Origin: Nicotiana tabacum
Lineage: Eukaryota > Streptophyta > Magnoliopsida > Solanales > Solanaceae
Assembly (NCBI RefSeq): GCF_000715075.1
Contig: NC_134101.1
Coordinates: 30,013,322-30,077,321 of the forward strand
Reading direction: 5' to 3'
DNA: 64,000 bases
Both the position numbers and the translations under genes were made by a program. Shown here in pieces: positions 21,366 to 34,273 of the stretch (positions within the stretch are counted from its first letter, which is position 1; each line of letters opens with the position of its first letter). A model generated the notes under the pieces. It ran no database searches. It was not told the origin of the DNA and saw only the letters and a list, made by a program, of their open reading frames with translations.

Positions 21366-23942
21366 ATGTCTGTGTTTTTACTGTTTTATGATTTGCGGGG
21401 ATGGTTAGTTCGGGATTTGAAAGGGTTTGGGTTGAAATAGGAACACTTCGTTCCTTAAGGTTAGCTAAAAGGGCTAAGTTTAACTTTGGTCAATATTTTT
21501 AGTAAACGACCTCGAAACCGGGATTTGACGGTTCCAATAGGTTCGTATGATAATTTTGGACTTGAGCGTGTGTTCAGATCGGGTTTTGGGTGACTCGGGA
21601 GCATTGCAGCGCTTAAAGATGAAAGTTGGTTTATTGAAGGTTTTAAAGTTCTTTAAATTTGGTTTGGAGTAGGTTTTGGTGTTATCAAGGTCCGTTTGGG
21701 ATTCCGAGCCTGGAAATAGTTCTGTATGGTGATTTAAGACATGCACGATAAATTTGGTGTCATTCCGAGTAGTTTAGGTATGTTTCGGCGCGTTCGGAGA
21801 AAGTTGGGAGAATTTGAAATTCATAAGTTGAATCTATTTGGTTTTGGTTGTGATCTTTAGTGTTGATGTTGTTTTTCGCGTTCCGAGAGTGCGATCGAAT
21901 CCGTTTATGTTTACGAACTTGTGGGTATGCTTGGTCGAGGCACCGTACAGGATTCGGAGGGTCGACGGGGCTTGTTAGCTCTTTGGAGAGGAGCTATTGG
22001 TGCCTGTCATCTGGAGCGTTCGCACCTACGGTGGAATGGACTCAGAAGCGGCACTGCAGATATGTCGCCTTGCTCGCAGAAGTGGAAAGAGGAGGGGTCC
22101 GTAGATGCGGAGGGAGGCAGTCTGGCCATGGTCGCAGATGCGCGGGTCGAGCTATAGAAGAGAGCTCGCAGATGCGGTACTTGGCCGCAGATGCGATGGG
22201 CCAGTGGTCGAGCGTGTTCCGCAAAAGCAGATAGTTGACCGCAGAAGCGGAGGTCCTCCCGCAGGTGCGGAAATACCACTGGGCAGAAGAGTTCATTTAA
22301 GTCGGGAGTTAAACCATTTTTCACTCATTTCTCTCATTCATTGGGCGATTTTGGAGCTTTTGGAGAGGGGTTTTCACCTAGCACTTTGAGGTAAGTGGTT
22401 TCTATACAATATGAGTTTAAAACATATATTATAGGTAGATTTTAACATGAAATTTTGTGAAAATTATGGGTTTAGATGGATAACCCCAGGTTTGATAAAA
22501 TAAAATGGGATTTACACACAAAAATGGTTATGGTATTGAGCGAAAATTATATATTTGACTTAGTGAGGTTATGGGTAACAACTTTCTTCGAAAATTTTCG
22601 AAATCCGGGTACGTGGGCCCGGGGGTAAATTTTAAGAATCTTCCGATATGGGTTGGGTAATTATTCTAATAGTTAAATTATGAACTTTGGAACATATATT
22701 GATTTATCTATACAACATTTGACTAGTTTCGGATTCTTCGGTACAGAGTTGAGGCTTTAGAGCGAATTTGAGACCGGAAAGCGAGCATTGAGAAGAGGTA
22801 AGTCTCTTGCTTAACCTTGTAAGAAGGAACTCATCCCCTTAGGTGTATTTTTGTTATAAATTATTTGTGTGGGGAGCTACGTATTCACTAGGTGACGAGA
22901 GTCCGTGCGTAGCTATATATTCTATGTGATGTCCGGGTAGTCTTAAATCTACATCATGCTTTGTTTACATTGTTATGTTAATTATGCTTATTGATAGTCC
23001 TAAATAAAATTGAGATTAAGGATTTTTAGATTTAAAATTCCCAATTTGGATTTCGTATGTCTGGGAAGGATTGAACAAATTTTATAATAACTTTGAGAAA
23101 TCCATGTTCACTCGCGTCGCAAGTATTTCTGCGAGCGATGTAAATTCCTCTACTCTCATGGGAGCAGGTCGTTCACCTCGGCAGGTTAATAGATGCTTCT
23201 ATGGTTCGTGTCGTTCGACCCTTGGCAGTGCACAATATATTTATGGATCGGGTCATACGACTTCGGCGTAAATCGTGCGTGATAATACTCGGAACCTAAT
23301 TTTACTTGATATTAATTTATGACTTGAGCGGTTATAATTACTTAAATGACAGGAATTGACTCGGAATTTGTTGATAGTGAAAAAATTATTATTCTCTGCT
23401 TGTCACTGAGTTGTATTAATTGTTTTACATAATCCATGCTTATTTATAGTTCCTGCATTTTATTGGTAGCCCATAATAGTAAGTGTCGAAGTCGACCCCT
23501 CGTCACTACTTCTTCGATGTTAGACTTGATACTTACTAGTTACATGTTGTTTATGGACTCACGCTACACTTCTGTACTAACCGTGCAGGTTCTGAGGCAA
23601 GTGCATCTGGCAGTTACCCCGGCGCACACACCCGATACTCCGAGACTAAGCGGTGAGCTGCCTTCAGAGCCATTCTGTAGCACCCGAAGTCTTTCTTTTG
23701 TGTTCTGCTTTCTGTCTACTTTACTTCGGGCAGTAGTTTAGTATTTTGTATATTCTACAAGTAGCTCATTCACTTGTGACACCAGGTCTTGGCACACACA
23801 CTAGTCGATTTGCTGTTTCGTAACCTTTTAATTAATAGAATTTAATTACTAAAAAATTTATTAAAAGAACTAATCACGTGATTAGTTCATTATTGGTTTG
23901 CCTAGCAGCGGAGCTGGACGCCATGAGAATTGGATCGTGAAA
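21366..23942 (+). repeat. 3' LTR of element D, 5'-truncated
   Basis: It aligns with 13672-16326 throughout, beginning inside the LTR after a deletion and ending near GGATCGTGA (decayed GGGTCGTGACA). The CGC array (22020-22275), donors at 22388 and 22795, and the hairpin (one mismatch) are retained. Confidence 0.87.
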
Positions 23943-25539
23943 AAAATAATAAATAAAGAAGTGGAAAGAAGTAAGAGCACATGGTAAGGCTTTATTCACG
24001 TCATTTGAAAGCAAGAAGTAAGAGCATATGGTTGGCATCTAACACTTGTCAAGTTGAAAGAAAGAATTTGCCAAAACTACTCAAAACCAGATTTGCAACT
24101 TACCAAATCTGCAACTTACCAAAAGTTTGCAACTCGCCAAATAAAGAAAGCGTGAAAAATCAACAGACACAGCTATAAATAGCGCAAGATTGAGCTGCTC
24201 CAAGGGGAGGAAAAATTGAGAGAGTATTGGATTACATTGAACTCTTCTAGAGAGCTTCTTCCTTTTCCTTTCTTCTTCAGTTGTTTTCTTTTCTTCTTTT
24301 AGCCATTAAATAATTGACTTCATTTTTAGTTTCGAATAAATTGTAATATTGAAAATTACTCAAGTTCAAGTTTGTAATTAAACAATGAGAATTATTCTCT
24401 TGAATATTTCTTTCTATTTTCTTATTTAATGGGCAAAAATATCTCCGTTGTCGGTACTAACTCCATTATGGAATAACTCTTCTTGTGTTGGGAGAATGAC
24501 AGATCTTAATATTTCTTTATAATAGTAGATAGTAGATATTATTTCTCAATTTCACATACTTGAGCTAAAACTTTTTATTTAAATTTTATCTGCTTTATAG
24601 TTAAGTTTTATTTAATTTGTTAACATCTATCTAATTATTACTACATATTAGCTTCTTACTAATTTTGTAATCGAAAGAGGCGGAAGAAGTAATATAGTTA
24701 ATTTTGGTGTTGATAGATGTTAACTTTCATTTAGTGACATGAAGTTCTTATATGTTAAAATTGATTCTACACTTATTTGTAATCGAAAGAGGCGAATATT
24801 GTAGTAATCAGTTATAACAAGTAGGGTATGCGAAAAGGACTTACTAAAAAGAGCATGTTTTAGTCAAGTAAATATTTTTGGCTCTTTAATATTACCATTT
24901 TAACGATTAATTTGTATAACTGAGAGGAGTACAACTAATTGTTCAACTATAGTAATAAAATAAAAATGTAATCGTGAGAGGCATTTATACATTTCTGAGA
25001 AATAAAAATTGAAAATTACATATATCTACTATATAATAAAAATATTAAGTAAAGTCAGGATCTCAACATCTTTTTAATATATTTATGAAAAACAAAATAT
25101 TTCTATTACTCTATTCTTGTATTTTTAGTTAGTTAATTCACAACTCAACACTTTATGATTTTCTTAAATAGTAATTAAAACAAGAAATGTCTATAGAATA
25201 GATAAATTAATCTTTGTGGGTTCGACATCTTTCTATACTATTATTTGACAAAGTACAAGTTAGAATTTTATACACGCCAGACACTCGTCACTTGGTATCC
25301 TCATATGTTTATTTTTTTTCTTTTTGAATCCCCTTACTAAAATTTTTTATTCCAGCCACTAGCTCTACCGGTACATGTCAGTATCCATGCACCCTCAAAT
25401 ATGATGGTATGTCATATATAAAACACATAAAAATTGAGGGATCTACTTATAAATTAGTTGCCTCCTTTCAAAAACTTTTTCAATTTGTCACATGTTACAA
25501 CTGTTGTCAATTAGAGTCAGGCCGCAAACTTATCGATGC
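23943..25539 (+). other. AT-rich segment of unknown origin with promoter-like and repeat signals
   Basis: No coding region is recognised. CTATAAATAGCGC near 24172 looks like a TATA box followed by a pyrimidine-rich leader-like stretch. The 16-mer GTAATCGAAAGAGGCG occurs at 24667 and 24779, with a variant at 24968. A perfect 13-bp inverted repeat, GTTAACATCTATC (24619-24631) and its complement (24712-24724), surrounds the first copy. GTGGGTTCGACATC occurs near 25217. It may be the remnant of another retroelement. The last 200 bp may include the LINE 5' UTR. Confidence 0.4.
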
Positions 25540-25599
25540 AAAATCCACAAGTTTTCTCTCTCTAGAATGGGAGCTTCTCTAAGCTAAGGCTGGATGGAG

Positions 25600-26960
25600 A
25601 AGAAGTCACGGACTTTAGGGAGAAGTCAAGGAGGAATTGCGAGTCAAGAGGGGAACATTGGCAAGAGAGGAACATTGGCAAGAGAGGAATTCCTCAATCG
25701 AAAGATGCAAAGAAAACTCGAAGTGTAAGCGTCTTATAAGGAGTGATACCACTGGAATTGAAGCACTCGCCCATGGTAGGACCATCAATGGTGATACATA
25801 TAGTGAGTACATAATCAATTACACATACAGGCAATAGCAATCAAATACAGAGCACAGGAAAGAAGTCGTGGGCGGACAAGATTGAAGTTGAGGAGAAATC
25901 CACAGGTAATACCCAAACCCTAGCCCAACTTCGAAATCATGGAATAATGTAGTAGGGCATGCACCAATAGTTGAGGGCTTTGATCTAGAAGGGGAAATTG
26001 TATCATCCACAAATGTCAAAATCACTATGGAGGATGTGAAAGAGGAAATTGAATACTGGAAGTCTGCGGTTGTGTGCTTTGTGTTGGGATCGAACCCTCC
26101 CCTAACTGTCATAGATGGGTATTTTAAGCGCATATGGGGTCCCTTGGGGGTGGATAAGGTAGTACAAATTAACAAAGATATATTTATGGTTATATTTCAT
26201 AGTATCGAAGGTCGCACAAAGGCAATTGAAGGAGGAATCCAGACCTTTGACAGGAAACAAGTAGTGGTGAAGCCATAAAAATCAGGAATGGAGATGAGCA
26301 AAGTTATGGTAGAGCAGGTTCCCATATGGATCCAACTAGTATGATTGGACCTGAAATACTGGGGGCAAGCAGCTTTGACAAAAAATATTGGACTTGTGGG
26401 GAAACCTGTGAAGGCAGACATTGTAACAACAATGAAAGAGAAGCTAATGGATGCAAGGGTAATAGTTGAAGTTTCACTAAACAAAACATACCTTGAATCA
26501 GTCTTAGTTTGAAAATCTAATTGGGCAAATAATTGAACTAGCAGTGGAGTATTAGTAGAAGCCTACACTCTGTGACCATTGTAAGAACATTGGACATACT
26601 AAGCAATAATGTAGGATGTTGCAACATAAGCCACAAATGGTACAAGCAAATAAAGAGTAGAAACCAGTGACTGGTAAAGAGCATGGTGATAAGCAAAAAC
26701 CAGAAGGGGGAAACTAGAGCAAAATGGTCTGTAAAGGCCAAGGTCAGTAGTGAAGAAAGAATTTACCACACTTGTGAGCAACTCTTTTGCCACCTTGGTG
26801 GAACAGGCATAGGAGAATAATATAATTGAGAAGGGGATAGGAGGTAAACAGATAACAACTGGAATAACAGGAAGTTTTAATAAGCCAAAGAGTCCTACAA
26901 AGGAAGTATATGTACATTAGAACAAAGAAACTATAAATGTTGAAGCTACTATCCAAAGAG
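25600..26960 (+). pseudogene. LINE ORF1 (DUF4283-like, zinc knuckle)
   Basis: The best-preserved part (26027-26275) encodes EEIEYWKSAVVCFVLGSNPP, YFKRIWGPLGVDK and FDRKQVVVKP, the DUF4283-type domain of plant LINE ORF1 proteins. After a TAA the frame continues with VPIWIQL and LKYWG. A CCHC knuckle (CDHCKNIGHT, then a stop, then C) is readable at about 26571-26613. ORF1 proteins bind the element RNA. At least five stops make this a relic. Confidence 0.8.
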
Positions 26961-27009
26961 GAACACATGTGAGAATAGGAATGGGTCCAAGTACTGGTAG
27001 GGGAGCCGT

Positions 27010-27800
27010 AGTCCTTTCCCCTAATGGATAAACTGGAGTTCTGAAATGTCGGGGGCCTAAACAGGAAGGACAGGCAGAGAGATGAATCAATTTTTACACA
27101 ACTCCAAAGTTGGCCTGTTTGGACTCCTGGAGACAAAGGTTAAGAGACCAAAAGAATCTATAGTTGCTCTTAACTTTTGTAATGGATGGTCTTTCAGTAA
27201 CAATTTAGTACATCATCCGGGTGGTAGCATCTGCGTGCTTTGAAAATCGCACATCTTTAATATGAATATAACCAGGGTATCAACTCAAATGCTACAATGT
27301 GAAGTGGAACACAGGGAGACTCAATACATGTTTCAGCTAACATTGGATTATGGGTTTAATGATCAGGCTCTAAGGAGGATACTATGGCAAGAACTGGAGT
27401 GATGTATGGTACGATAAAAGAGCCATGGGCAGTTACGGGACAATTTAACTATGTACTACATAGAGATGAACAAGTGGGTAGCCCAATCATAGTTTTAGAG
27501 ATAAAAGATTTCACATAATGTGTAGGGAAGTGCTCCCTACAAGAACTCAAGTCATCAGGCTCCTTTTATACCTGGAATAATAAACATGGAGATAATAGTC
27601 ATGTGTACAATAGGATTGATAGAGTATTAGTGAATAGGCATTGGCTGACTAAACTGTCAGGATCAGAGGCGCACTTTAGAAATGAAGGGCTTATGGACCA
27701 TTGCCTAGCTGTGATAGGTTGGGACAATGGACCTCAAAAGAGCCAATACAGGTTTAGATACTACAATATGTGGAGTCAAGCCATAGATTTCTAATAGCAA
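27010..27800 (+). pseudogene. LINE ORF2 endonuclease domain
   Basis: Readable in switching frames as NVGGLNRKDRQRDES-like, then LFGLLETKVK, and later SFYTWNNKHGDNSHVYNRIDRVLVN near 27560-27630, which fits the apurinic-type endonuclease that nicks target DNA. The open part 27603-27794 ends in a TAA. Several frameshifts are present. Confidence 0.75.
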
Positions 27801-28630
27801 GTAGAGAACAACTGGAACAAGAACATTACAGGCACACAGATGTACAGATTGGTAGGGAAATTGAATAGGCTTAAGGCTACTCTAAAAGAAATAAACATAA
27901 CTCATATTGGAGATATTAAGGTAAAGGCAAAACAAGTAAAGAAAGAACTGGAGGACTGCCAAAGTGAATTGTAAAGGAATCCCACCAATATAATGCTAAT
28001 AATTAAGGAGGTACAACTAGCCAAGAGCTACCAAATATGGAAGTTGGCAAGGAACCAATATCTCAAGCAGAAATGTAAAGCCCATTGGCTGAATTCAGGA
28101 GACATGAACACAAAATTCTTTCATAGTATGCTCAAAACTAGAAGGAATACAAACAGAATATTCACCATCAGGGATAATGCAGGGGCTACCAGAAATGATA
28201 TGAATGGCATAGCTGAGGCTTTCGTGGAATTCTATACATCTTTGCTTGGTACCAAATATAGGGACAAAATAAAAGTATGCAGTGCTACTGTGAAGCAAGG
28301 TCATGTAGTATTGGCTGAACAAAGAGGGATGCTAATTGCAGAGTTTACAATAGAAGAGATGAAACAAGCTCTATGGGATATATCAGGGTATAAAGCACCT
28401 AGGCCAGATGGTTATGGTAGCCAATTTTTCAAAGACTGCTGGAGGATAATTAAAGAAGATAGAAAGGCAGAGGTAATGGATTTTTTCAGCTCAGGGGAGA
28501 TATTGAGAGCTTGGAACAGTACAGTTCTGACACTAATACCAAAATCAGAACATGTAGACACAGTTACTGATTATAGACCCATTTCTTGCTATAACACCAT
28601 CTATAAGGTGGTGTCAAATATGCTAACCAA
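27801..28630 (+). pseudogene. LINE ORF2 reverse transcriptase, N-terminal part
   Basis: Open from 27993. Motifs include HWLNSGDMNTKFFHSMLKTR, a KAPRPDGYGSQFFKDCW segment (normally KAPGPDG) and ITLIPK-like LTLIPK followed by DYRPISCYNTIYKVVSNMLTN. The domain is cut after NMLTN by element E1 and resumes at 39631. Confidence 0.9.
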
Positions 28631-31546
28631 TGTCATGACCCAAAATCAACCGTCGTGATGGAATATATCATGGAACAAGGCAAGCCAATTACTCAACTAT
28701 TCCAACATAACCAAAAGCTTTGAAAATAAAATATGGAAGCAGATACTATTTAAGGAAAACCTTTAAAAATAGAAATAAATACGCAACCCAATATAATCTC
28801 TCCCAAAATCGGGGTATCACCGAGTACATGAGTATCTACAACGAAAGATAGTCTAATACAATGTCTAAAGAGTAAAAACTAAAATACAAGTAAAGATAAC
28901 GAAGGAGGGTCAAGGTCTGCGAATATCATGCATCTACCTCGATAGTCTCCTGAGATCCTGACTCCACACTCAGTAGCCACCGTGACTGGTAGCACCTGGA
29001 TATGCATACGAGGTGCAGGGTGTAGCGTGAGTACAACCAACTCAATAAGTAACAAATCCAAACTTTGGAATAAAAGTAGTGACGAACTCAACTGGCACAG
29101 TTCAATATAGAAGTAACAGTACAGAAATGTAGGCATGCGTTCAATTTCAGCAGATAAACTCAAAACAGTAAAATAGATCAAATCTGAATGATAATAAGAA
29201 TATAACTTCTCTACTCCTACATGCCAATGCACATGCTATATGTGATGCACCATGCTGACAGCCTCATGTGCTCACACTCTCAATTGCTCAATTGCTCAAT
29301 CGCTCAGTACTGTATATGGTCAATCCGGGCCAGGGAAGATCCATCCCGGAATATATACATCGATTTACCATTAGTTGCCCAACACCGAGTAGGGCCAATC
29401 CAGCCCATGGGGAAGATCCATCCCCAGGTATATAATGCTTCAGACAATATCTATGTCCAGGGAAGTTTCATCCCTCAATATAATCAACCACGCTAACTAG
29501 GGGAATGTGCAGACTCCGGAGGGGCTCCTTCAGCCCAAGAGCTATCATAAATCAGTATAACTGTTGCGGCGTGCAGCCCGATCCCAAAAATGTCACTCAT
29601 AGTCAGGCCCTCGGCCTCACTCAGTCATCAATCTCTCCAGTCTCTCTCACAAGCTCACCATGTCAATGAAACTAGCCCAAAAACAATGATATAATGCATC
29701 AATAAATAACAATAGAGACTGAATAGATGTGAAATGAATGAATATGACTGAGTACGAAATATCAATGAAATCAGTAAGATAACAGTAAAAAATGACAACT
29801 ATGGGTCCCCAACAGTACCGGCATATAGCCTGGACATGATCTCTAGCATGTTTAACAGCTTAATTACTTCATCACATGATGAAAACACGGACATCAACAT
29901 GATAAGTCCACTATATAGTGCCATGGAATCAACCAGGCCATAATTCTCACGGTGCATGCCCGCACGCCTGTCACTAAGTATGTGCGTCACCTCAACACCA
30001 ATCATATAACATATATTTCGAGGTTTCGAACCCTCAGATCCAAGTTTAGAAGTGTTACTTACCTCAATCATAGCAAATCCCTACTCCAACACGCATTTGC
30101 CTCGCAAATCGGTCTCTAAATGACCCAAATATAGATATAAACAGTACAATACAATCAACACGGTCTAAAGGAATCAATTCCACAAGCAATTACTAAGTTA
30201 TAACTCAAAAATCCGAAATTGGTTCAAAACCACCCCCGGGCCCACGTCTCGGAATCCAAACAAACTCATAAAATCCGAAAGCTCATTCAACCACGAGTCC
30301 AACCATACAATTTTTATCAAAGTCCAACACCCAATTGTCACCCAAATCCCTCAAATCAACTCTCTAAATCCCTAGCCTCAAACTCCCAAATTACACCTCA
30401 AAAACACCCAAACTAGGTGGAATATCAATGGGGATACAAGATTATTGATCAAAAACAAGAACAAGGGACTTATCTCAAGAATCCCCTCGAAAACCCTCTC
30501 AAATATCGCACTCGTCCGAGCTCAAAATGTTTGAAAATGAAGAAAATCGCGAACCCTTATGTTTTTAATTCTGCCCAGCAAAACCGCTTTTGCAGTTCAC
30601 TTGAACGCATCTGCGGCCTTTAACGCTTATGTGGTGCGGACACGCTTATGCGACGGGTCGTCCGCTTCTGTGAAGCTACCTCACCAAGCGCCCATGCGCT
30701 TATGCAATCCCATACCCACATCTACGGACACGCAGGTGCGGAAAGGACCTCTCACCTGCGACCTCTACCAGCTTCCTTCTTCACAGCTTTTGCGGTCCCT
30801 TTCTAGCTTCTGCGAGCTCGCATCTGCGGTTCCCAATCCGCAGGTGCGATTATACCAGCAGTTGTAAATCTTCAACAACTTTTCAACTTCAAACCTCATT
30901 TCTAAAATCATCCGAAATCAACTCGAGGCCCCTAGAACCTCAACCAAACATACCAACAAGTCTTACAATATCATACGAACTTAGTCGAACCCTCAAATCT
31001 TCTCAAACAACATCAAAAACACGAATCGCACATGGATTCAAGCCTAATGAACTTTGAATTTCCAAATTTCTACAACCGACGCCTAAACCTATCAAATCAC
31101 GTTTGATTGACCCCAATTTTCGCACACAAGTCATAAATGACACCACTGACCTACTCCAACTTCTGGAATAGGAATCCGACCCCGATATCAAAAAGTCCAC
31201 TCCCGGTCAAACTTCCCAAAAATTCAACTTTCGCCATTTCAAACCTAATTCAACTGCGGACCTCTAAATCACAATCCGAACATACTCCGAAGACCAAAAT
31301 CACCTAACGGGGCTAACGGAACCATCAAAATACAAATCTAGGTCGTTTACACATAAGTCAATATCCGGTCAACTTTTCCAACTTAAGCTTTCCATTATGA
31401 GACTAAGTGTCTCAATTCATTCTGAAATCTCTCCGGACCCGAACCAACTAACCCGATAAGTCATATAACAGCTATACAACACAAAAAGGAGTAGTAAATG
31501 GGGGAACGGGGCTACAACTCTTGAAACGACCGGCCGGGTCATTACA
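28631..31546 (-). repeat. 3' LTR of E1
   Basis: Termini are TGTAATGACCCGGCCGGTCG (at 31546) and GGGTCATGACA (at 28631), read on the minus strand. The CGC array is at 30590-30870 and donor GAGGTAAGT at 30065-30057. The first donor is mutated (GAGATAAGT near 30466-30475), while the 5' LTR keeps it. Confidence 0.93.
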
Positions 31547-32940
31547 TCATCCCCCTCTTAAACAAACGTTCATCCTCAAACGGGTCTACAAACATACTTG
31601 GAGTCTCAAATAGGTGTGGATATTTGCTCCGCATCTCCCGCTCGGTCTCCCAATTAGCCTTCTCTATGGGCTGACCTCTCCACTGCACCTTTACTGAAGC
31701 TATATCCTTTGACCTCAACTTTCGAACATGCCGATCCAAAATGGCCACCGGCTCCACATCGTAAGTCAAATCACCATCCAACTGAACCGTGCTGAAATCC
31801 AAAACATGAGACGGATCACCAACATACTTCTGGAGCATAGAAACATGAAATACTGGATGCACACCCAACAAACTAGGTGGCAAGGCAAGCTTGTAAGCCA
31901 CCTCCCCAATCCTCCGAAGCACCTCAAACGGCCCAATGTACCGTGGTCTCAACTTTCCCATCTTTCTGAATCTCATAACACCCTTTATGGGTGAAACCTT
32001 CAGCAGGACCTTCTCCCCAACCATATAAGTAACAACACGGACCTTCCTGTAGGCATAACTCTTCTGTCTAAACCGCATCGTACGAAGCCACTCCTGAATC
32101 AATTTAACCTTGTCCAATGCATCTTGAACCAAGTCAGTACCCAATAGCCTAGACTCCCCTGGCTCGAACTAAGCCACCAGAGATCTACACCGTTTCCCAT
32201 ACAAAGCCTCATACGAAGCCATCTGAAAGCTCGACTAGTAGCTGTTGTTGCAGGTAAACTCTGCGAGTGGAAGAAACTGATCCCAAGAACCCCAAAATCA
32301 ATGACACAAGTATGTAGCATGTCCTCCAATATTTGAATAGTGCGCTCGGACTGACAGTCCATCTGAGGGTGAAATGTTGTGCTCAACTCAACCTGGGTGC
32401 CCAACTCTCGTTGTACTGCTCTCCAGAACTGTGATGTAAATTATGTGTCTCGATCTGAAATGATGGACACCGGCACACCGTGAAGGCGGACATCTCTCGG
32501 ATGTAAATCTCAGCTAACCACTCCAAAGAATATGTAGTACCAACTGGAATGAAGTGCACGGACTTGATCAGCCAATCCGCAATCACCCAAATAGCATAGA
32601 ACTTCCTCAAAGTCCGTGGGAGCCTAACTACGAAATCCATGGTGATCCGCTCCCACTTCCACTGTAGAATCTCTAACCTCTAAAGTAATCCACCTGGTCT
32701 CTGATGCTCATACTTCACCTGTTGACAGTTAAGGCACCAAGCTACAAACCCTACTATATCCTTCTTCATTCTTCTCCACCAATAGTGCTACTCAAGTCCT
32801 GATACATCTTCGCGGCACTCGGATGAACGGAATACGGTGAACTGTGGGCCTCCTCAAGAATCAACTTACGTAGCCCATCCACATTGGGCACACAAATACG
32901 ACCCAACATCCTCAATACCCCATCATCCCCAATAGTCACA
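31542..32940 (-). pseudogene. Integrase with chromodomain-like C-terminus of E1
   Basis: The open C-terminal part (32144-31542) has [37 protein letters not shown] and [12 protein letters not shown], then a chromodomain-like tail with VAILDRHVRKLRSKD, VKVQWRGQPIEKANWE and REMRSKYPHLF. Upstream, the core is readable in pieces: MDFVVRLPRTLRKFYAIWV (32640) and TDGQSERT-like MDCQSERTIQILEDML (about 32360). The stop codon TAA (31544-31542) lies inside the first bases of the 3' LTR. The tail probably directs integration to heterochromatin, as known for chromoviruses. Confidence 0.9.
31547..31560 (-). other. Polypurine tract of E1
   Basis: On the minus strand TTAAGAGGGGGATGA lies directly before the 3' LTR; it would prime plus-strand DNA synthesis. 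It is also inside the reading frame (…LFKRGMM, stop), so it is translated. Confidence 0.88.
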
Positions 32941-34273
32941 TCTTTGGCATCACCGTGCTAAACTGTGTCCTTAAGGACAAGCAAATAGGGATCATTATAC
33001 TGCTGCTCTCTGATGCGATCATATAAGGATGACCGAGAAACCACACAAGCTAGAACCCGGCTGGGCTCCGAAATATCCAATCTCACGAACTGGTTGGCCA
33101 AAGCTTGAACATCAACTGCAAGAGGTATCTCTCCCATGGAAATAAATGGAAGACTACCCATACTTACCGCCTTTCTACTCAAGGCATCGGCCACTACATT
33201 GACCTTCCCAGGATGATACAGAATGGCGATATCATAGTCCTTTAGCAGCTCCAACCATCTCCGCTGCCCCAAATTTAGATCCTTCTATTTGAACAAGTGT
33301 TGGAGGCTCTGATGATCCATAAACACCCTACAAGGCACACTGTAGATATAATGCCTCCAAATCTTCAATGCATGAACGATGGCAGCTAACTCCAAATCAT
33401 GAACATGGTAGTTCTTCTCATAAGGCTTCAGCTGGAGCGAAGCAGAAGCAATCACTCTGCCCTCCTGCATCAAGACACACCCAATATCGATTAGAGAAGC
33501 ATCACAATATACTGTATAAGAGCTTGAAGCTGAAGGCAAAACTAGAACTGGAGCTGTGGTCAAGGCAGTATTGAGCTTCTGAAAGCTCTCCTCACACTCA
33601 TCCGACCACCTGAAAGGAGCACCCTTTTGGGTCAATTTAGTCAATGGCGATGCAATATACGAGAAGCCCTCCATGATGCGACGATAATAACCGGCCAAGC
33701 CAAGAAAGCTCTGAATCTTCTTAGCTGAGGACGGTCTGGGCCAACTCTGAACCGCCTCTATCTTCTTCGGATCCACCCGAATACCCTCACTGGACACCAC
33801 GTGCCCTAAGAATGCCACTGAACTGATCCAAAACTCACACTTGGAGAACTTGGCATAATGTTTCTCCTCCCTCAACCATTGCAACACAATCCTCAAATGT
33901 TGGGCATGCTCCTCCTGGCTACGAGAGTACACCAGGATATGATCAATGAATAATATGACAAATGAGTCGAGATAAGGCTGAAATACACTGTTCATCAGAT
34001 TCATGAATGCTGCTGGGGCATTGGTCAGCCCAAAAGACATCATAAGGAACTCATAATGACCATAACGGGTCCTAAATGTTGTCTTTAAAATATTCGAGTC
34101 CCGAAGTTTCAACTGGTGATACCCAGACCTCAAATCAATCTTGGAGAACACCCTCGCTCCCTAAAGCTGGTCAAACAGATCATCAATACGCAGCAAAGGA
34201 TACTTGTTCTTGATTATAACTTTGTTTAACTGCCTATAATCAATGCACATCCTCATAGTTCCATCCTTTTTCT
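32941..34273 (-). pseudogene. Reverse transcriptase and RNase H of E1
   Basis: Open 34151-33285 and 33272-32958, separated by one stop near 33284. RT motif A is intact ([13 protein letters not shown]). The YxDD-type box reads FIDHIL instead of FIDDIL (Asp to His at 33939-33941), which should abolish polymerase activity. [20 protein letters not shown] and [10 protein letters not shown] follow. RNase H shows [17 protein letters not shown], then [19 protein letters not shown]. Confidence 0.92.

Larger units (their letters stand above)
13614..23942 (+). mobile_element. Ty3/Gypsy chromovirus (Tekay/Del-like) element D, inactive
   Basis: Order: LTR, PBS, gag, PR, RT, RNase H, IN with chromodomain-like end, LTR, as expected for Ty3/Gypsy. 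Long LTRs and the IN C-terminal extension favour the Tekay/Del chromoviruses. The coding region is broken by many stops, often CAG changed to TAG, and by frameshifts. A deletion of about 170 bp near 21365 removed the end of the internal region, the PPT and about the first 60 bp of the 3' LTR. No target duplication is seen, because the left side is another copy's integrase. Confidence 0.9.

Noticed and set aside
23943..25260. Endogenous pararetrovirus promoter and leader
   Set aside because: The TATA box and leader-like composition are suggestive, but no movement protein, coat or RT motif of such an element is found in the block, so the class is left open.
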